A stretch of DNA of 53,834 bases from Dehalococcoidia bacterium (lineage in GTDB: Bacteria > Chloroflexota > Dehalococcoidia > Bin125): NCBI GenBank assembly GCA_022822375.1, contig JAJEBU010000107.1, forward strand, positions 1 to 53,834. The letters are read 5' to 3'. Of this stretch, positions 8,261 through 15,464 are shown piece after piece (the stretch's first letter is position 1; each line of letters starts with the position of its first letter). The notes under the pieces are model-generated. The model was given only the letters and a program-made list of their open reading frames with translations, searched no databases and was not told the origin of the DNA. The position numbers and the translations under genes are program-made.

Positions 8261-8289
8261 CCCGGCCGCACGAGCAAGAGGAGGCCAAC

Positions 8290-8532
8290 ATGGTCAAGGT
8301 AGAACTCGACGTTGAAGAGGCGTGGGCCGTCTTCAGCCAGGTGGTCAATCACATGCTCGACGAGGTCGACTTGCACAAGTCGGACAAGGCGGCGATCCGC
8401 CGCTGGAAGTCGAGCGAGATGCGTCCCGGTCGCGAGGAGATGGACGCGCTGCACGAAAAGATGAACGACGACATCGAACGACTCTGGGACGTGCGTCGGA
8501 AGAGCGAGATTCGCAAGCCCGATTGGCGCTAG
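8290..8532 (+). CDS. small conserved-looking protein, second of a tandem pair
   Basis: An 80-residue paralogue of the gene just upstream (LDVEEAWAVFSQVVNHMLDEVDLHKSDKAAIRRWKS), with GAGGAGG before the ATG. The N-terminal 40 residues are conserved between the two and the C-terminal halves differ (here a charged MNDDIERLWDVRRKSE helix). The fold is probably a helical bundle and the function is unknown. The 3' end overlaps the convergent PaREP1-like gene by four bases. Confidence 0.6.
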   Translation: MVKVELDVEEAWAVFSQVVNHMLDEVDLHKSDKAAIRRWKSSEMRPGREEMDALHEKMNDDIERLWDVRRKSEIRKPDWR

Positions 8533-8909
8533 GCGAACTGATTCAGCTTGGCGACCAGCCGATCGACGTGACCAAGGTATCGCTCAACTTCGTGGGCGGG
8601 CATGAACTGCTCGTAGAAGTTCGCGTGCAGTTTCTCAGCATGTCCGAATAGCTCGCTGAGCTCTTCGTCGCCGCTCTCATCCATCAGACCGCGCAAGCAG
8701 CGGTGCAACTGCCAGTGGCGATGGTGGTCCCAGCCGCGCTCCTCGGCCACGGCTTTCAGTGCCGTTCCAGCCGCACCCCAGCCCTTCTCCGACGCTTGCC
8801 CCAGGTCGCCTTCGCCGAAGTGCAACCGGGCCTTGTACAGGTAGTCGGTGCTCAGGTCGCTGTAGTGATCAGTACGCGCGGTCGTCATAGACTCAACGTT
8901 AGCAGGCAT
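8529..8909 (-). CDS. PaREP1/HEPN-like protein
   Basis: A 126-residue helical protein. The pattern YLYKARLHFGEGDLGQASEKGWGAAGTALKAVAEERG, followed by a HAEKLHANFYE block and a final VDRLVAKL helix, matches the PaREP1 family, a branch of the HEPN superfamily. Most HEPN proteins are RNA-binding or RNases, often as toxin halves paired with a nucleotidyltransferase (MNT). No MNT gene lies beside it here and the R-x4-6-H RNase motif is not obvious, so a toxin role is not supported. The start may be at 8909 or at the internal ATG at 8888; neither has a clear ribosome site. Confidence 0.55.
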   Translation of the reverse strand: MPANVESMTTARTDHYSDLSTDYLYKARLHFGEGDLGQASEKGWGAAGTALKAVAEERGWDHHRHWQLHRCLRGLMDESGDEELSELFGHAEKLHANFYEQFMPAHEVERYLGHVDRLVAKLNQFA

Positions 8910-8912
8910 ACT
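8907..8912 (+). promoter_or_regulatory. possible -10 element for leaderless crotonase mRNA
   Basis: CATACT lies 6 bases before the ATG at 8919, the spacing expected if transcription starts at or next to the start codon. There is no Shine-Dalgarno sequence before this ATG. No good -35 box is visible. Confidence 0.35.
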
Positions 8913-8918
8913 GACACC

Positions 8919-9653
8919 ATGACCGAAGCGCTCGTCGTCTACGAGAAGCCCGCTGAGCGTGTGGCGTCGATCACGCTGAATCGGCCCGAGGCGCTGAACG
9001 CCATCAACATGTCGATGCGCGATGACCTATGGACGTACATCCAGGCTGCGCTGCTCGACCCTGATGTGCGGGTGCTGATCTTCCGCGGCGCGGGACCGCG
9101 CGCGTTCTCGGCCGGCGCCGACATCTCAGAGTTCGGTAGCGCGCCGTCGCTGCATGAGTCGCGCGAGGCGCGCCGCCAGCGCGATCTCTGGGCGCTGCTG
9201 GAAGACCTTCCCTTGCCGACCATCGGCGCGCTGCACGGCTTCTGCTTCGGAGCCGGCATTGAACTGCCGCTCTATTGCGACCTGCGAATCGCCGCAGACG
9301 ACACGCGCATCGCCCTGCCGGAGGTGACGTTGGGCTACATTCCCTCAGCCGGTGGGACACAGCTGATGCCTCGTCTCGCACCGGTTGGCGCAGCGGCGGG
9401 GATGATCCTGAGCGGCGATCCGATCGACGCTGAGCGAGCAGAGCGATGGGGCATCGTCCACCGCGTGGTGCCGCTGGGCGAGTTGGACGACGCGGTCGAG
9501 GCCGCGGCTCGACGGCTCGCGGCAGCGGAGCCGCAGGTCATTTCCGCCGTCAAGCGGGGCATACGGCGCGGGCTCGATCTGCCGTTATCGACGGCGATCG
9601 CGCAGGATGCGCAGACCTTCCGCCGTTTGGCCAATACACTGTCTGATCGTTAA
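8919..9653 (+). CDS. enoyl-CoA hydratase/isomerase family protein
   Basis: A 244-residue crotonase. The ATG giving MTEALVVYEKP is chosen because this is where homology to the family begins; the frame is open further upstream but overlaps the divergent gene. It has FSAGADISEF (substrate CoA loop), PTIGALHGFCFGAGIELPLYCDLRIAA (oxyanion hole) and LPEVTLGYIPSAGGTQ. The first catalytic Glu position (LPE) is kept and the second (rat Glu164) is replaced (AAGM). It lies upstream of the acyl-CoA ligase on the same strand, 66 bases apart, which suggests a shared CoA-ester pathway. Confidence 0.85.
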   Translation: MTEALVVYEKPAERVASITLNRPEALNAINMSMRDDLWTYIQAALLDPDVRVLIFRGAGPRAFSAGADISEFGSAPSLHESREARRQRDLWALLEDLPLPTIGALHGFCFGAGIELPLYCDLRIAADDTRIALPEVTLGYIPSAGGTQLMPRLAPVGAAAGMILSGDPIDAERAERWGIVHRVVPLGELDDAVEAAARRLAAAEPQVISAVKRGIRRGLDLPLSTAIAQDAQTFRRLANTLSDR

Positions 9654-9719
9654 CCGACTCAGAGTTGCCAGCGCATGGGCGTTGGCACGATCCAGCTGGA
9701 CGCCACCTAGGAGTGCCGA

Positions 9720-11291
9720 ATGAACACCGCTGACTTCCTCGAACTCTCGGCCGCCGTCGTGCCTGATCGCGCGGCGCTGATCTGCGACGACACGGTCAAG
9801 ACCTACGCCGAGCTGCAGGCCGACGTGACCCGGCTGGGCAACGCCCTGCAGGGACTGGGCCTGACGCGCGGCGACCACATCGGCGTGATGTCCGTCAACT
9901 CGGCCGAGTACGTGGTGATCTACTACGCCTGCGCCAAGATCGGCGTCACCTTCGTGCCGCTCAACTACCGCGCCAAGCGCGAAGAGCTGACCTACATGAT
10001 CAACACCGTCGAGGCGAAGGCGATCTTCGTCTCCGACCGCTACCAGGACTTGGTCAGGGCGATCAAGGACGACTGCCCCACGGTCGATCACTTCATCGCG
10101 TTGGAAAACGACGTGGCGCTGGGACAGCAGCACTACCGCGACGTGATGGCCTCGGGCTCGGATGACTTCCTCTGGGCTGAGGTGGATGACAAAGACCCGA
10201 CTGTGATCATCTACACGTCGGGCACGACGGCGATGCCGAAGGGCGTGCAGGTCACCTACCAGGACCTCACCGTCTACGTGACCAACACGATGTCGCCCGC
10301 CGATCCGGAAGCCGCGCACGAGAAGACGCTGCTCTCGGTGCCGCTCTTCCACATCGCTGGCGCAACGACGATGGTTTCGTCGGTTTGGGGCGGCCGCACG
10401 CTGGTCATCCTGCCACAGTTTACTCCCGCTGCCTGGATCAACGCCGTGGACTCGCACGGCATCACCCACTCGATGGTCGTGCCGACGATGCTGAAGCGAA
10501 CGATGGAGGACGAGGCGTTTGCCGGCTTCAACGGCGGGACGCTGGAGCTGCTCACCTACGGCGCGGCGCCGATGCCCTACGACGTGATTCGCGCCGCCGT
10601 CGATGTCTTCCCGTCCAACGTTGGCTTCATGAACGCCTACGGCCAGACCGAGTCGACCAGTTCGATCTCGTTCCTCGGCCCTGACGATCACCGGCTCGAC
10701 GGAACACCTGAAGAGATCGCCGTCAAGGAGCACCGCCTGCGCTCGGTCGGCAAGGTCATGCCAGACATCGAAGTGCTGATCATGGACCCGTCGAACAACG
10801 TGGTGGGCACGGGCGAGGAGGGCGAGATCTGCGTCCGCGGTGACCGCATCATGGCCGGCTACTACAAGCAGGAGGAAGAGACCGCCACGGCCATCCAGGA
10901 CGGCATCCTGCACACGGGCGACGTCGGCTACCTGGACGATGAAGGCTACCTGTTCATCACTGGCCGCACGAAGGACTTGATCATTCGCGGCGGCGAGAAC
11001 ATCGCGCCGGGCGAGATCGAGCAGGTGCTGGAGGGTCACCCGGCCGTGGCCGAGGCTGCGGTGATCGGCGCTCCTGACCTGGAGTGGGGCGAGGTCGTCA
11101 AGGCGGTCGTCATCCTGCACGATGGCCAGAGCCTGTCGCTCGAAGAGGCGGTCGATTACACGAAGAGCCAACTCGCGAGCTACAAGGCGCCCAGCTATCT
11201 CGCCGTGGTCGACAGTCTGCCGCGCAACCACATGGGCAAAGTGCTGAAGAACGACCTCCGCAAGACGCACGGCGAAGCCAAGAACGGATGA
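9720..11291 (+). CDS. acyl-CoA synthetase (AMP-forming, ANL superfamily)
   Basis: A 523-residue adenylate-forming ligase. Core motifs are in order: A3 YTSGTTAMPKG, A5 AYGQTE, A7 HTGD followed by GYLFITGRTKDLIIRGGENI (A8), and A10 PRNHMGKVLKNDL with the catalytic Lys. The A3 loop has Ala where most members have Gly (TSGTTGxPKG). The enzyme would activate a fatty or aromatic acid to its CoA thioester using ATP; the chain type is not readable. The ATG has TAGGAGTG upstream. It follows a crotonase and precedes a cupredoxin lipoprotein gene. Confidence 0.9.
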   Translation: MNTADFLELSAAVVPDRAALICDDTVKTYAELQADVTRLGNALQGLGLTRGDHIGVMSVNSAEYVVIYYACAKIGVTFVPLNYRAKREELTYMINTVEAKAIFVSDRYQDLVRAIKDDCPTVDHFIALENDVALGQQHYRDVMASGSDDFLWAEVDDKDPTVIIYTSGTTAMPKGVQVTYQDLTVYVTNTMSPADPEAAHEKTLLSVPLFHIAGATTMVSSVWGGRTLVILPQFTPAAWINAVDSHGITHSMVVPTMLKRTMEDEAFAGFNGGTLELLTYGAAPMPYDVIRAAVDVFPSNVGFMNAYGQTESTSSISFLGPDDHRLDGTPEEIAVKEHRLRSVGKVMPDIEVLIMDPSNNVVGTGEEGEICVRGDRIMAGYYKQEEETATAIQDGILHTGDVGYLDDEGYLFITGRTKDLIIRGGENIAPGEIEQVLEGHPAVAEAAVIGAPDLEWGEVVKAVVILHDGQSLSLEEAVDYTKSQLASYKAPSYLAVVDSLPRNHMGKVLKNDLRKTHGEAKNG

Positions 11292-11337
11292 AACAGGCCT
11301 GTGCTCGCGCATGCAGAATCCTGCAGGGAGGGCCGAA

Positions 11338-11811
11338 ATGACGACTCCCAGAATCACAGCACTCCGACCGGCCCGCCGAGTCATCGGGGCGCTTCTGGCG
11401 CTGACGGTCGCTGCGATCAGCTTGGCCTGCAGCGGCGATGACAGCGCGACCGAGGTCGACATCACCTTGCACGAGTGGGGCATCAGTCCAGCCGCGATTG
11501 AGGTCGATGCCGGCACGATCGTGTTCAACATCAGCAACGACGGCCCCGATGATCCGCACGAGTTGGTCGTGATCCGCATCGGCGAGACCAACATCGCCGA
11601 CATCCCGGTCGTCGATGGCATGGTTCCAGAGGACGAGGTTGACTTCATCGACGAGCTGGAAGAGATCGAGGTCGGCGAATCCGGCGCACTCGAGGTCGAT
11701 CTGAGCGCCGGCCGTTACCTGCTGTTGTGCAACATCGTCGAGCAAGAGCGAGGTGGCGGCACTGAGAGCCACTACGAGATGGGCATGCGAGCATTGCTCA
11801 CCGTGAACTAA
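11338..11811 (+). CDS. cupredoxin-like lipoprotein (type 1 copper site)
   Basis: A 157-residue exported protein. The N-terminus is a lipoprotein signal with basic residues, a hydrophobic core and the lipobox SLAC (Cys31). The mature part is a beta-sandwich with candidate type 1 copper ligands His74 (DDPHEL), Cys131 (LLLCNIV), His145 and Met148 or Met150 (SHYEMGM), as in plastocyanin or sulfocyanin-type electron carriers. The loop between Cys and the second His holds an extra EQERGGGTE. The start is the ATG with GGGAGG eight bases upstream. It would carry electrons at the outer face of the membrane; its partner is not in the window. Confidence 0.8.
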   Translation: MTTPRITALRPARRVIGALLALTVAAISLACSGDDSATEVDITLHEWGISPAAIEVDAGTIVFNISNDGPDDPHELVVIRIGETNIADIPVVDGMVPEDEVDFIDELEEIEVGESGALEVDLSAGRYLLLCNIVEQERGGGTESHYEMGMRALLTVN

Positions 11812-11828
11812 CGGAGGGCGTCGACGCC

Positions 11829-11870
11829 GTGCCGCACATCCGAATGGACAAGGTGCTGAAGAACGGGTAA
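11829..11870 (+). pseudogene. relic of an acyl-CoA ligase 3' end
   Basis: The sequence encodes VPHIRMDKVLKNG and then TAA, closely like the A10 end PRNHMGKVLKND of the ligase gene 0.6 kb upstream. By hand count the DNA matches 11218-11256 at 30 of 39 positions without gaps. It has no start and no upstream coding remnant. It may be what is left of a second ligase copy or of the ligase's former end before the cupredoxin gene arrived. Confidence 0.5.
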
Positions 11871-11894
11871 GCCCCGACAACGTGCGACAGGCGT

Positions 11895-11900
11895 TACAAT
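11895..11900 (+). promoter_or_regulatory. -10 element TACAAT of the RNA gene
   Basis: TACAAT is five of six to the consensus. Transcription would begin near 11906-11908. A weak -35 candidate (CCGACA, 11874-11879) is spaced 15 bases. No coding gene starts downstream on this strand for 1.3 kb, so the promoter most likely serves the structured RNA. Confidence 0.5.
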
Positions 11901-11905
11901 GCTGA

Positions 11906-12042
11906 CAGAGCGCGAGGCCGTGCGTCCGTCGGAGGCCCTTCCTAGGAGCGCCAAAGCCGGGCGGTGATCAACCTCGCAAGCAATGGATAGGGGTTGCCCC
12001 TATCGGCGCCGTCTTCCCCTGGGAGGCGGCGCTTCATTTTTT
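11906..12042 (+). ncRNA. unassigned structured RNA, about 135 nt
   Basis: A TACAAT promoter and an intrinsic terminator bracket a non-coding stretch. Its 5' half can fold through GGCC...GGCC (11916-11937 region). The middle has an unpaired-looking purine-rich stretch (GCCAAAGCC, GCAAGCAATG). Just before the terminator is a perfect hairpin, GATAGGGG-TTG-CCCCTATC. It lacks the conserved cores of SRP RNA (GGAAG...AGCAG), tmRNA, RNase P RNA or the common riboswitches I compared by eye. The downstream gene is convergent, so a leader or riboswitch role is unlikely. The RNA 3' end is antisense to the last codons of the DUF3800 gene. Either a stand-alone small RNA or an antisense regulator. Confidence 0.5.
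12006..12042 (+). terminator. intrinsic terminator with T tract
   Basis: A GC-rich stem (GCGCCG 12006-12011 with CGGCGC 12027-12032, continued by inner U-G and C-G pairs) is followed by TTCATTTTTT. It is the only clear hairpin-plus-T-run terminator seen in the window. The T tract contains the stop codon (minus strand TGA, 12034-12036) and AAA-AAA lysine codons of the convergent DUF3800 gene. Confidence 0.8.
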
Positions 12043-13116
12043 CAGGCTGGCTCGGTGCGCTTCAATGGCATCGCGGATGTCCGAGTCCGGGAAGATCTTT
12101 AGTCCAAACTTGCCCATCCCCATATCCCCTCGTTGGTGGATTTGTGGTCCGAACGACTTCCACCGAGCGGGCTCCACCGAGCATTCCGCTCGAATCCACT
12201 CGAAGATGTCCCGAGCAAACATGTCGCTCAATTCGAGCGGATGCGAACCGAGTTTCGGAAGAAACTCGACTCCTGGTCGCACATACTGCTGAAATGCGCG
12301 ACCGGGGATCCACTGCGTTCCATCCAGGATCGTTTCTACGACAGATAGCTGGTGAGCTGCGTCCTCCTTTGGACCTTGAGCCTCGATGGTCACCGCGCCG
12401 AGTGGACGATCCTGCCGGTCAGCGAGGAAGTCAAGAAATCGCTCCAGCAATAGGTGAAGCGCCAGCCCGTAGACACTTCCTGGCAGGTACGGATCAGGGT
12501 CATCACCGTCGCTCAGGTTCTCAAACAGCTTCTTGCGGATCCCTACTCCGAAGGCGACATAATCGCTTTCTTGGATCAGCCTGTTCACCGCCTCGTTCAG
12601 TTCTTGCTGCTTGAGCGTGTCTCCCCTGAATGCAAACACGTCGTCTCCGCGGCGCAAATGCGGGTCATGGAATATGACGCCATTCGGATCACGAAAGAAC
12701 TGTCGTTTGATCTCGTCTGCTCTCCGCCGATAGTCCTCCAGTTGCTCTCGGGACATTGCAACGGCGCCGAGCGAGAACCATGCATCATTTGCTCGGTGTG
12801 CCCGCTGCGGGGTGCCTGATTCGTCTACGAACAGAGTGATGATTTCGCGTTCTTCCCGGACAGGATTGCCCTGACCACCGGCTTGGCGAAAGCGTGTTCG
12901 CGGTTCGATCCTCCCGTAGGATTTCAGCAGTTCAGACTGTTCTAAGTCAGCGATTCGACGAGTGAGGGAACCTGCAGCCGAGGCTTCAGACGCTCCAGCC
13001 CGACGCAGAAGCACTTCAAGCTGTGCCGAAAGTCGACCGGCCTCAGCCAAGAGCAACGACCGACGACGAGCGATTCTCCGACCCGTCGGGTCGCCCGCAG
13101 GCATCTGAGGAGGCAT
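12034..13116 (-). CDS. DUF3800 domain protein with N-terminal coiled coil
   Basis: A 360-residue protein. Residues about 15-65 form a charged Arg/Glu/Ala helix, likely coiled coil. The DUF3800 domain begins at ITLFVDESG (about 93-101), whose Asp98/Glu99 are the expected first acidic pair of an RNase H-like site, and continues through VIFHDPHLRRGDD, TIEAQGPKED and LELSDMFARDIFEW, which supply further acidic residues. DUF3800 proteins are widespread, often in defence or mobile contexts, and are predicted nucleases; direct functional data are few. AGGATGG precedes the ATG. Codon use seems less GC-biased than in neighbours, suggesting transfer. Its 3' end overlaps the terminator of the convergent RNA gene. 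Confidence 0.75.
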   Translation of the reverse strand: MPPQMPAGDPTGRRIARRRSLLLAEAGRLSAQLEVLLRRAGASEASAAGSLTRRIADLEQSELLKSYGRIEPRTRFRQAGGQGNPVREEREIITLFVDESGTPQRAHRANDAWFSLGAVAMSREQLEDYRRRADEIKRQFFRDPNGVIFHDPHLRRGDDVFAFRGDTLKQQELNEAVNRLIQESDYVAFGVGIRKKLFENLSDGDDPDPYLPGSVYGLALHLLLERFLDFLADRQDRPLGAVTIEAQGPKEDAAHQLSVVETILDGTQWIPGRAFQQYVRPGVEFLPKLGSHPLELSDMFARDIFEWIRAECSVEPARWKSFGPQIHQRGDMGMGKFGLKIFPDSDIRDAIEAHRASLKK

Positions 13117-13194
13117 TTGCCCATCCTAATCTGCAGAAGCGACACCGAACCTGCGCTCGTTTCCTTCCCCGGAAACACGACTCAGCACACGTGC

Positions 13195-13200
13195 GATAAT
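13195..13200 (+). promoter_or_regulatory. candidate -10 element GATAAT for etfD-like gene
   Basis: GATAAT lies 30 bases before the GTG start, leaving a leader of about 23 bases with GGGGGTG as ribosome site. The -35 region (GAAACA, 17 bases upstream) is weak. Confidence 0.4.
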
Positions 13201-13229
13201 GGCTGCTGACACTGGATGGGGGTGTTGCG

Positions 13230-15464
13230 GTGAGTCAGCAGACTGAATCTCGGCGGGCAGCGACGCCCTCGTCGACCACCAAGCGCGTTTCCGCGCTCGC
13301 CATTCCTGCCTGGCTGCCGCTGGGCGGCATCTTGCTCGTCTCCGGCGCCGAGACCGTCCGCGTGACCGGCGCCCATCGCGAGCTCTTCTTCAACATCGAC
13401 CACTTCTGGGTGCTCTACATGCTGCTCCCGTTTGTGATCGGAATCATCATCTACGGGCTCGTCCGACGCTCCCGCGTCTGGCGGCTCGGCCAGCCGATCG
13501 TCGATCTCAGTTCGGTCCGCGAACGCGGTCCGCGCGCCATTCTCGACAGTTTCAGCGACCTACCCGTCCGACTCGGACGCCTGGTCAAGGGCGGCGGCGG
13601 GACCGAGCGTGTCCTGCGCGATCCGTACTCAGGCGTGATGCACATCTGCATCATGTCGTCGATGATCGTGCTGTTCCTGGTCACGGCGCTGCTCGCGATT
13701 GACGACTACGTTCCTGTCGACATCCTCGTCGGACCGCGCTACCTCGGTTACTCGCTGGTGGCGGACATCTTCGGGCTGATCGGGATCATCGGCGTCGCGA
13801 TGGCGGTCGCGCACCGCTGGGTGCGACCGCGCACCGCCTGGCTGCCGACATGGGAGGATTGGCTGATTCTCGGCGGTCTCGGCGGGCTGCTGATCACCGG
13901 CTTCCTGGTCGAGGGTCTGCGCATTCACACCTCCGAAATCGACGTCAACCCCGAGTGGTCGTACTGGTCGCCGGTCGGCTACGTGGTGGCGCTGATGTTC
14001 TCGGGCGTGCGGATCTCGGTTGCGCTCGACATCCACCAGACCTTCTGGTGGATCCACATGATTGGCGCCCTGTCGTGGATCACCTTGTTGGGTTACTCCA
14101 AGCTCAACCACTTAATCCTCGCGCCGGCCAACGCCTTCCTCAAGCGCACCTCCGCGCCAGGCAAGCTCGACATGATCCCCAACATCGAGGAGCAGGAGCA
14201 CTTCGGTGTCTCACAGCTTGAACACTTCTCGATGAAGCAGCTCTTCGAGCTCGACGTCTGCGTGCGCTGCGGTCGCTGCACCGACAACTGCCCCGCCGAC
14301 ATCGCCGGCCAACCGCTCTCGCCGATGCACATCATCCAGGACCTCAAGTCGTACGCCACCGACGTCGGCGAGCGCAAGGTGGCCAACCTGGTGCAGGGCA
14401 ACGATCTCAACTTCGGACTGGAGGACGCCGCGCCGATGGTCGGTGGGGTGGTTCGCGATGAATCGCTGTGGGCCTGCCGCACCTGCGGTGCCTGCGTGGA
14501 GGCCTGTCCCGTCTTCATCGAGCACGTGCCGACGATCGTCGATATGCGCCGCTCCCTCGTGATGGAAGAGGCGCGCATGCCTGACACCGTGCAGGGCACG
14601 CTCGAGACGTTGGAGCGTCAGGGCCACCCCTGGCGGGGCACGCCGTACACGCGCGAGTCGTGGATGGAAGGCATCGAAGATCAGGTCCCCGAGTGGACCG
14701 GCGAGCAGGAGTACCTCTACTTCGTCGGCTGTACCGGCGCATTCGTTGACCGCGCCCAGGAGATCACCCGCTCGGTCCTCTCACTGCTGCGCGAGGCGGA
14801 CGTCTCCTTCGGCGTGATCAAGGGGATGGAGTCATGCAACGGCGATCCCGCGCGGCGTCTCGGGCACGAGTACCTCTACCAGATTCTGGCCGAGGGCCTG
14901 ATCGAGCTGTTCAACGAGACCGGCGTCAACGACGAACAGAAGACGGTCATCACCCACTGTCCGCACTGCTTCAACACGTTCATCAACGAGTACCCCGACA
15001 TGGGCGCGAAGTTCCAGGTGATTCATCACACGCAGCTGCTCGAGCAGCTGGTCGACGAAGGCCGGCTCGTCCCGCGCGATGACGGTCCCGAGCAGACGAT
15101 TACATACCACGACAGCTGCTACCTCGGCCGACACAACGACATCTTCGAGGCCCCGCGCCGGATTCTCGAGCAAGTGCCCAACGTCACGCTGATCGAGATG
15201 CCGCGCAACCGCGAGCAGGGTCTGTGTTGCGGCGCCGGCGGCGGTAACATGTGGATGGAAGAGCAGGGCAAGAGCCGCGTCAACGAGGTGCGGGTCGAGG
15301 AGGCCGTCGCCACCGGTGCGGACTCCGCCTGCACGGCTTGCCCGTTCTGCATCCAGATGTTCGATTCCGGGATCGGCACGGTCCAACTGGATGTCGAGGA
15401 CGAGGACAAGCTGAAGGTCCTCGACGTCGCGGAGCTGCTCCAGGCGGCGTCGGTGGAGGATTAG
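13230..15464 (+). CDS. etfD: membrane Fe-S oxidoreductase, EtfD/EMO-type ETF:quinone oxidoreductase
   Basis: A 744-residue protein in three parts. Residues about 20-320 have at least five membrane helices of the NarI/HdrE type with His residues that could hold heme b. Two [4Fe-4S] ferredoxin motifs follow, CVRCGRCTDNCP (Cys344, 347, 350, 354) and CRTCGACVEACP (Cys416, 419, 422, 426). The C-terminal half has two CCG-type cysteine domains (HCPHCFNT; SCYLGRHN, LCCGAGGGNMW, CTACPFC). This is the layout of mycobacterial EtfD (Rv0338c) and of EMO proteins, which pass electrons from EtfBA to menaquinone during beta-oxidation. The etfBA genes follow on the same strand after a Doc toxin cassette, which supports the call strongly. 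A FixC-type ETF-QO is not seen. Start GTG with GGGGGTG. Confidence 0.85.
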   Translation: MSQQTESRRAATPSSTTKRVSALAIPAWLPLGGILLVSGAETVRVTGAHRELFFNIDHFWVLYMLLPFVIGIIIYGLVRRSRVWRLGQPIVDLSSVRERGPRAILDSFSDLPVRLGRLVKGGGGTERVLRDPYSGVMHICIMSSMIVLFLVTALLAIDDYVPVDILVGPRYLGYSLVADIFGLIGIIGVAMAVAHRWVRPRTAWLPTWEDWLILGGLGGLLITGFLVEGLRIHTSEIDVNPEWSYWSPVGYVVALMFSGVRISVALDIHQTFWWIHMIGALSWITLLGYSKLNHLILAPANAFLKRTSAPGKLDMIPNIEEQEHFGVSQLEHFSMKQLFELDVCVRCGRCTDNCPADIAGQPLSPMHIIQDLKSYATDVGERKVANLVQGNDLNFGLEDAAPMVGGVVRDESLWACRTCGACVEACPVFIEHVPTIVDMRRSLVMEEARMPDTVQGTLETLERQGHPWRGTPYTRESWMEGIEDQVPEWTGEQEYLYFVGCTGAFVDRAQEITRSVLSLLREADVSFGVIKGMESCNGDPARRLGHEYLYQILAEGLIELFNETGVNDEQKTVITHCPHCFNTFINEYPDMGAKFQVIHHTQLLEQLVDEGRLVPRDDGPEQTITYHDSCYLGRHNDIFEAPRRILEQVPNVTLIEMPRNREQGLCCGAGGGNMWMEEQGKSRVNEVRVEEAVATGADSACTACPFCIQMFDSGIGTVQLDVEDEDKLKVLDVAELLQAASVED

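Noticed and set aside
9585-11648. Very long open frame on the minus strand opposite the acyl-CoA ligase
   Set aside because: Its product is an Arg/His/Val/Asp-rich shadow of the ligase codons and has no recognisable domain; the plus-strand ligase has all family motifs.
11906-12042. SRP RNA, tmRNA, RNase P RNA or a riboswitch
   Set aside because: None of the conserved cores is present, and the gene downstream is on the opposite strand, so a cis-acting leader makes no sense.
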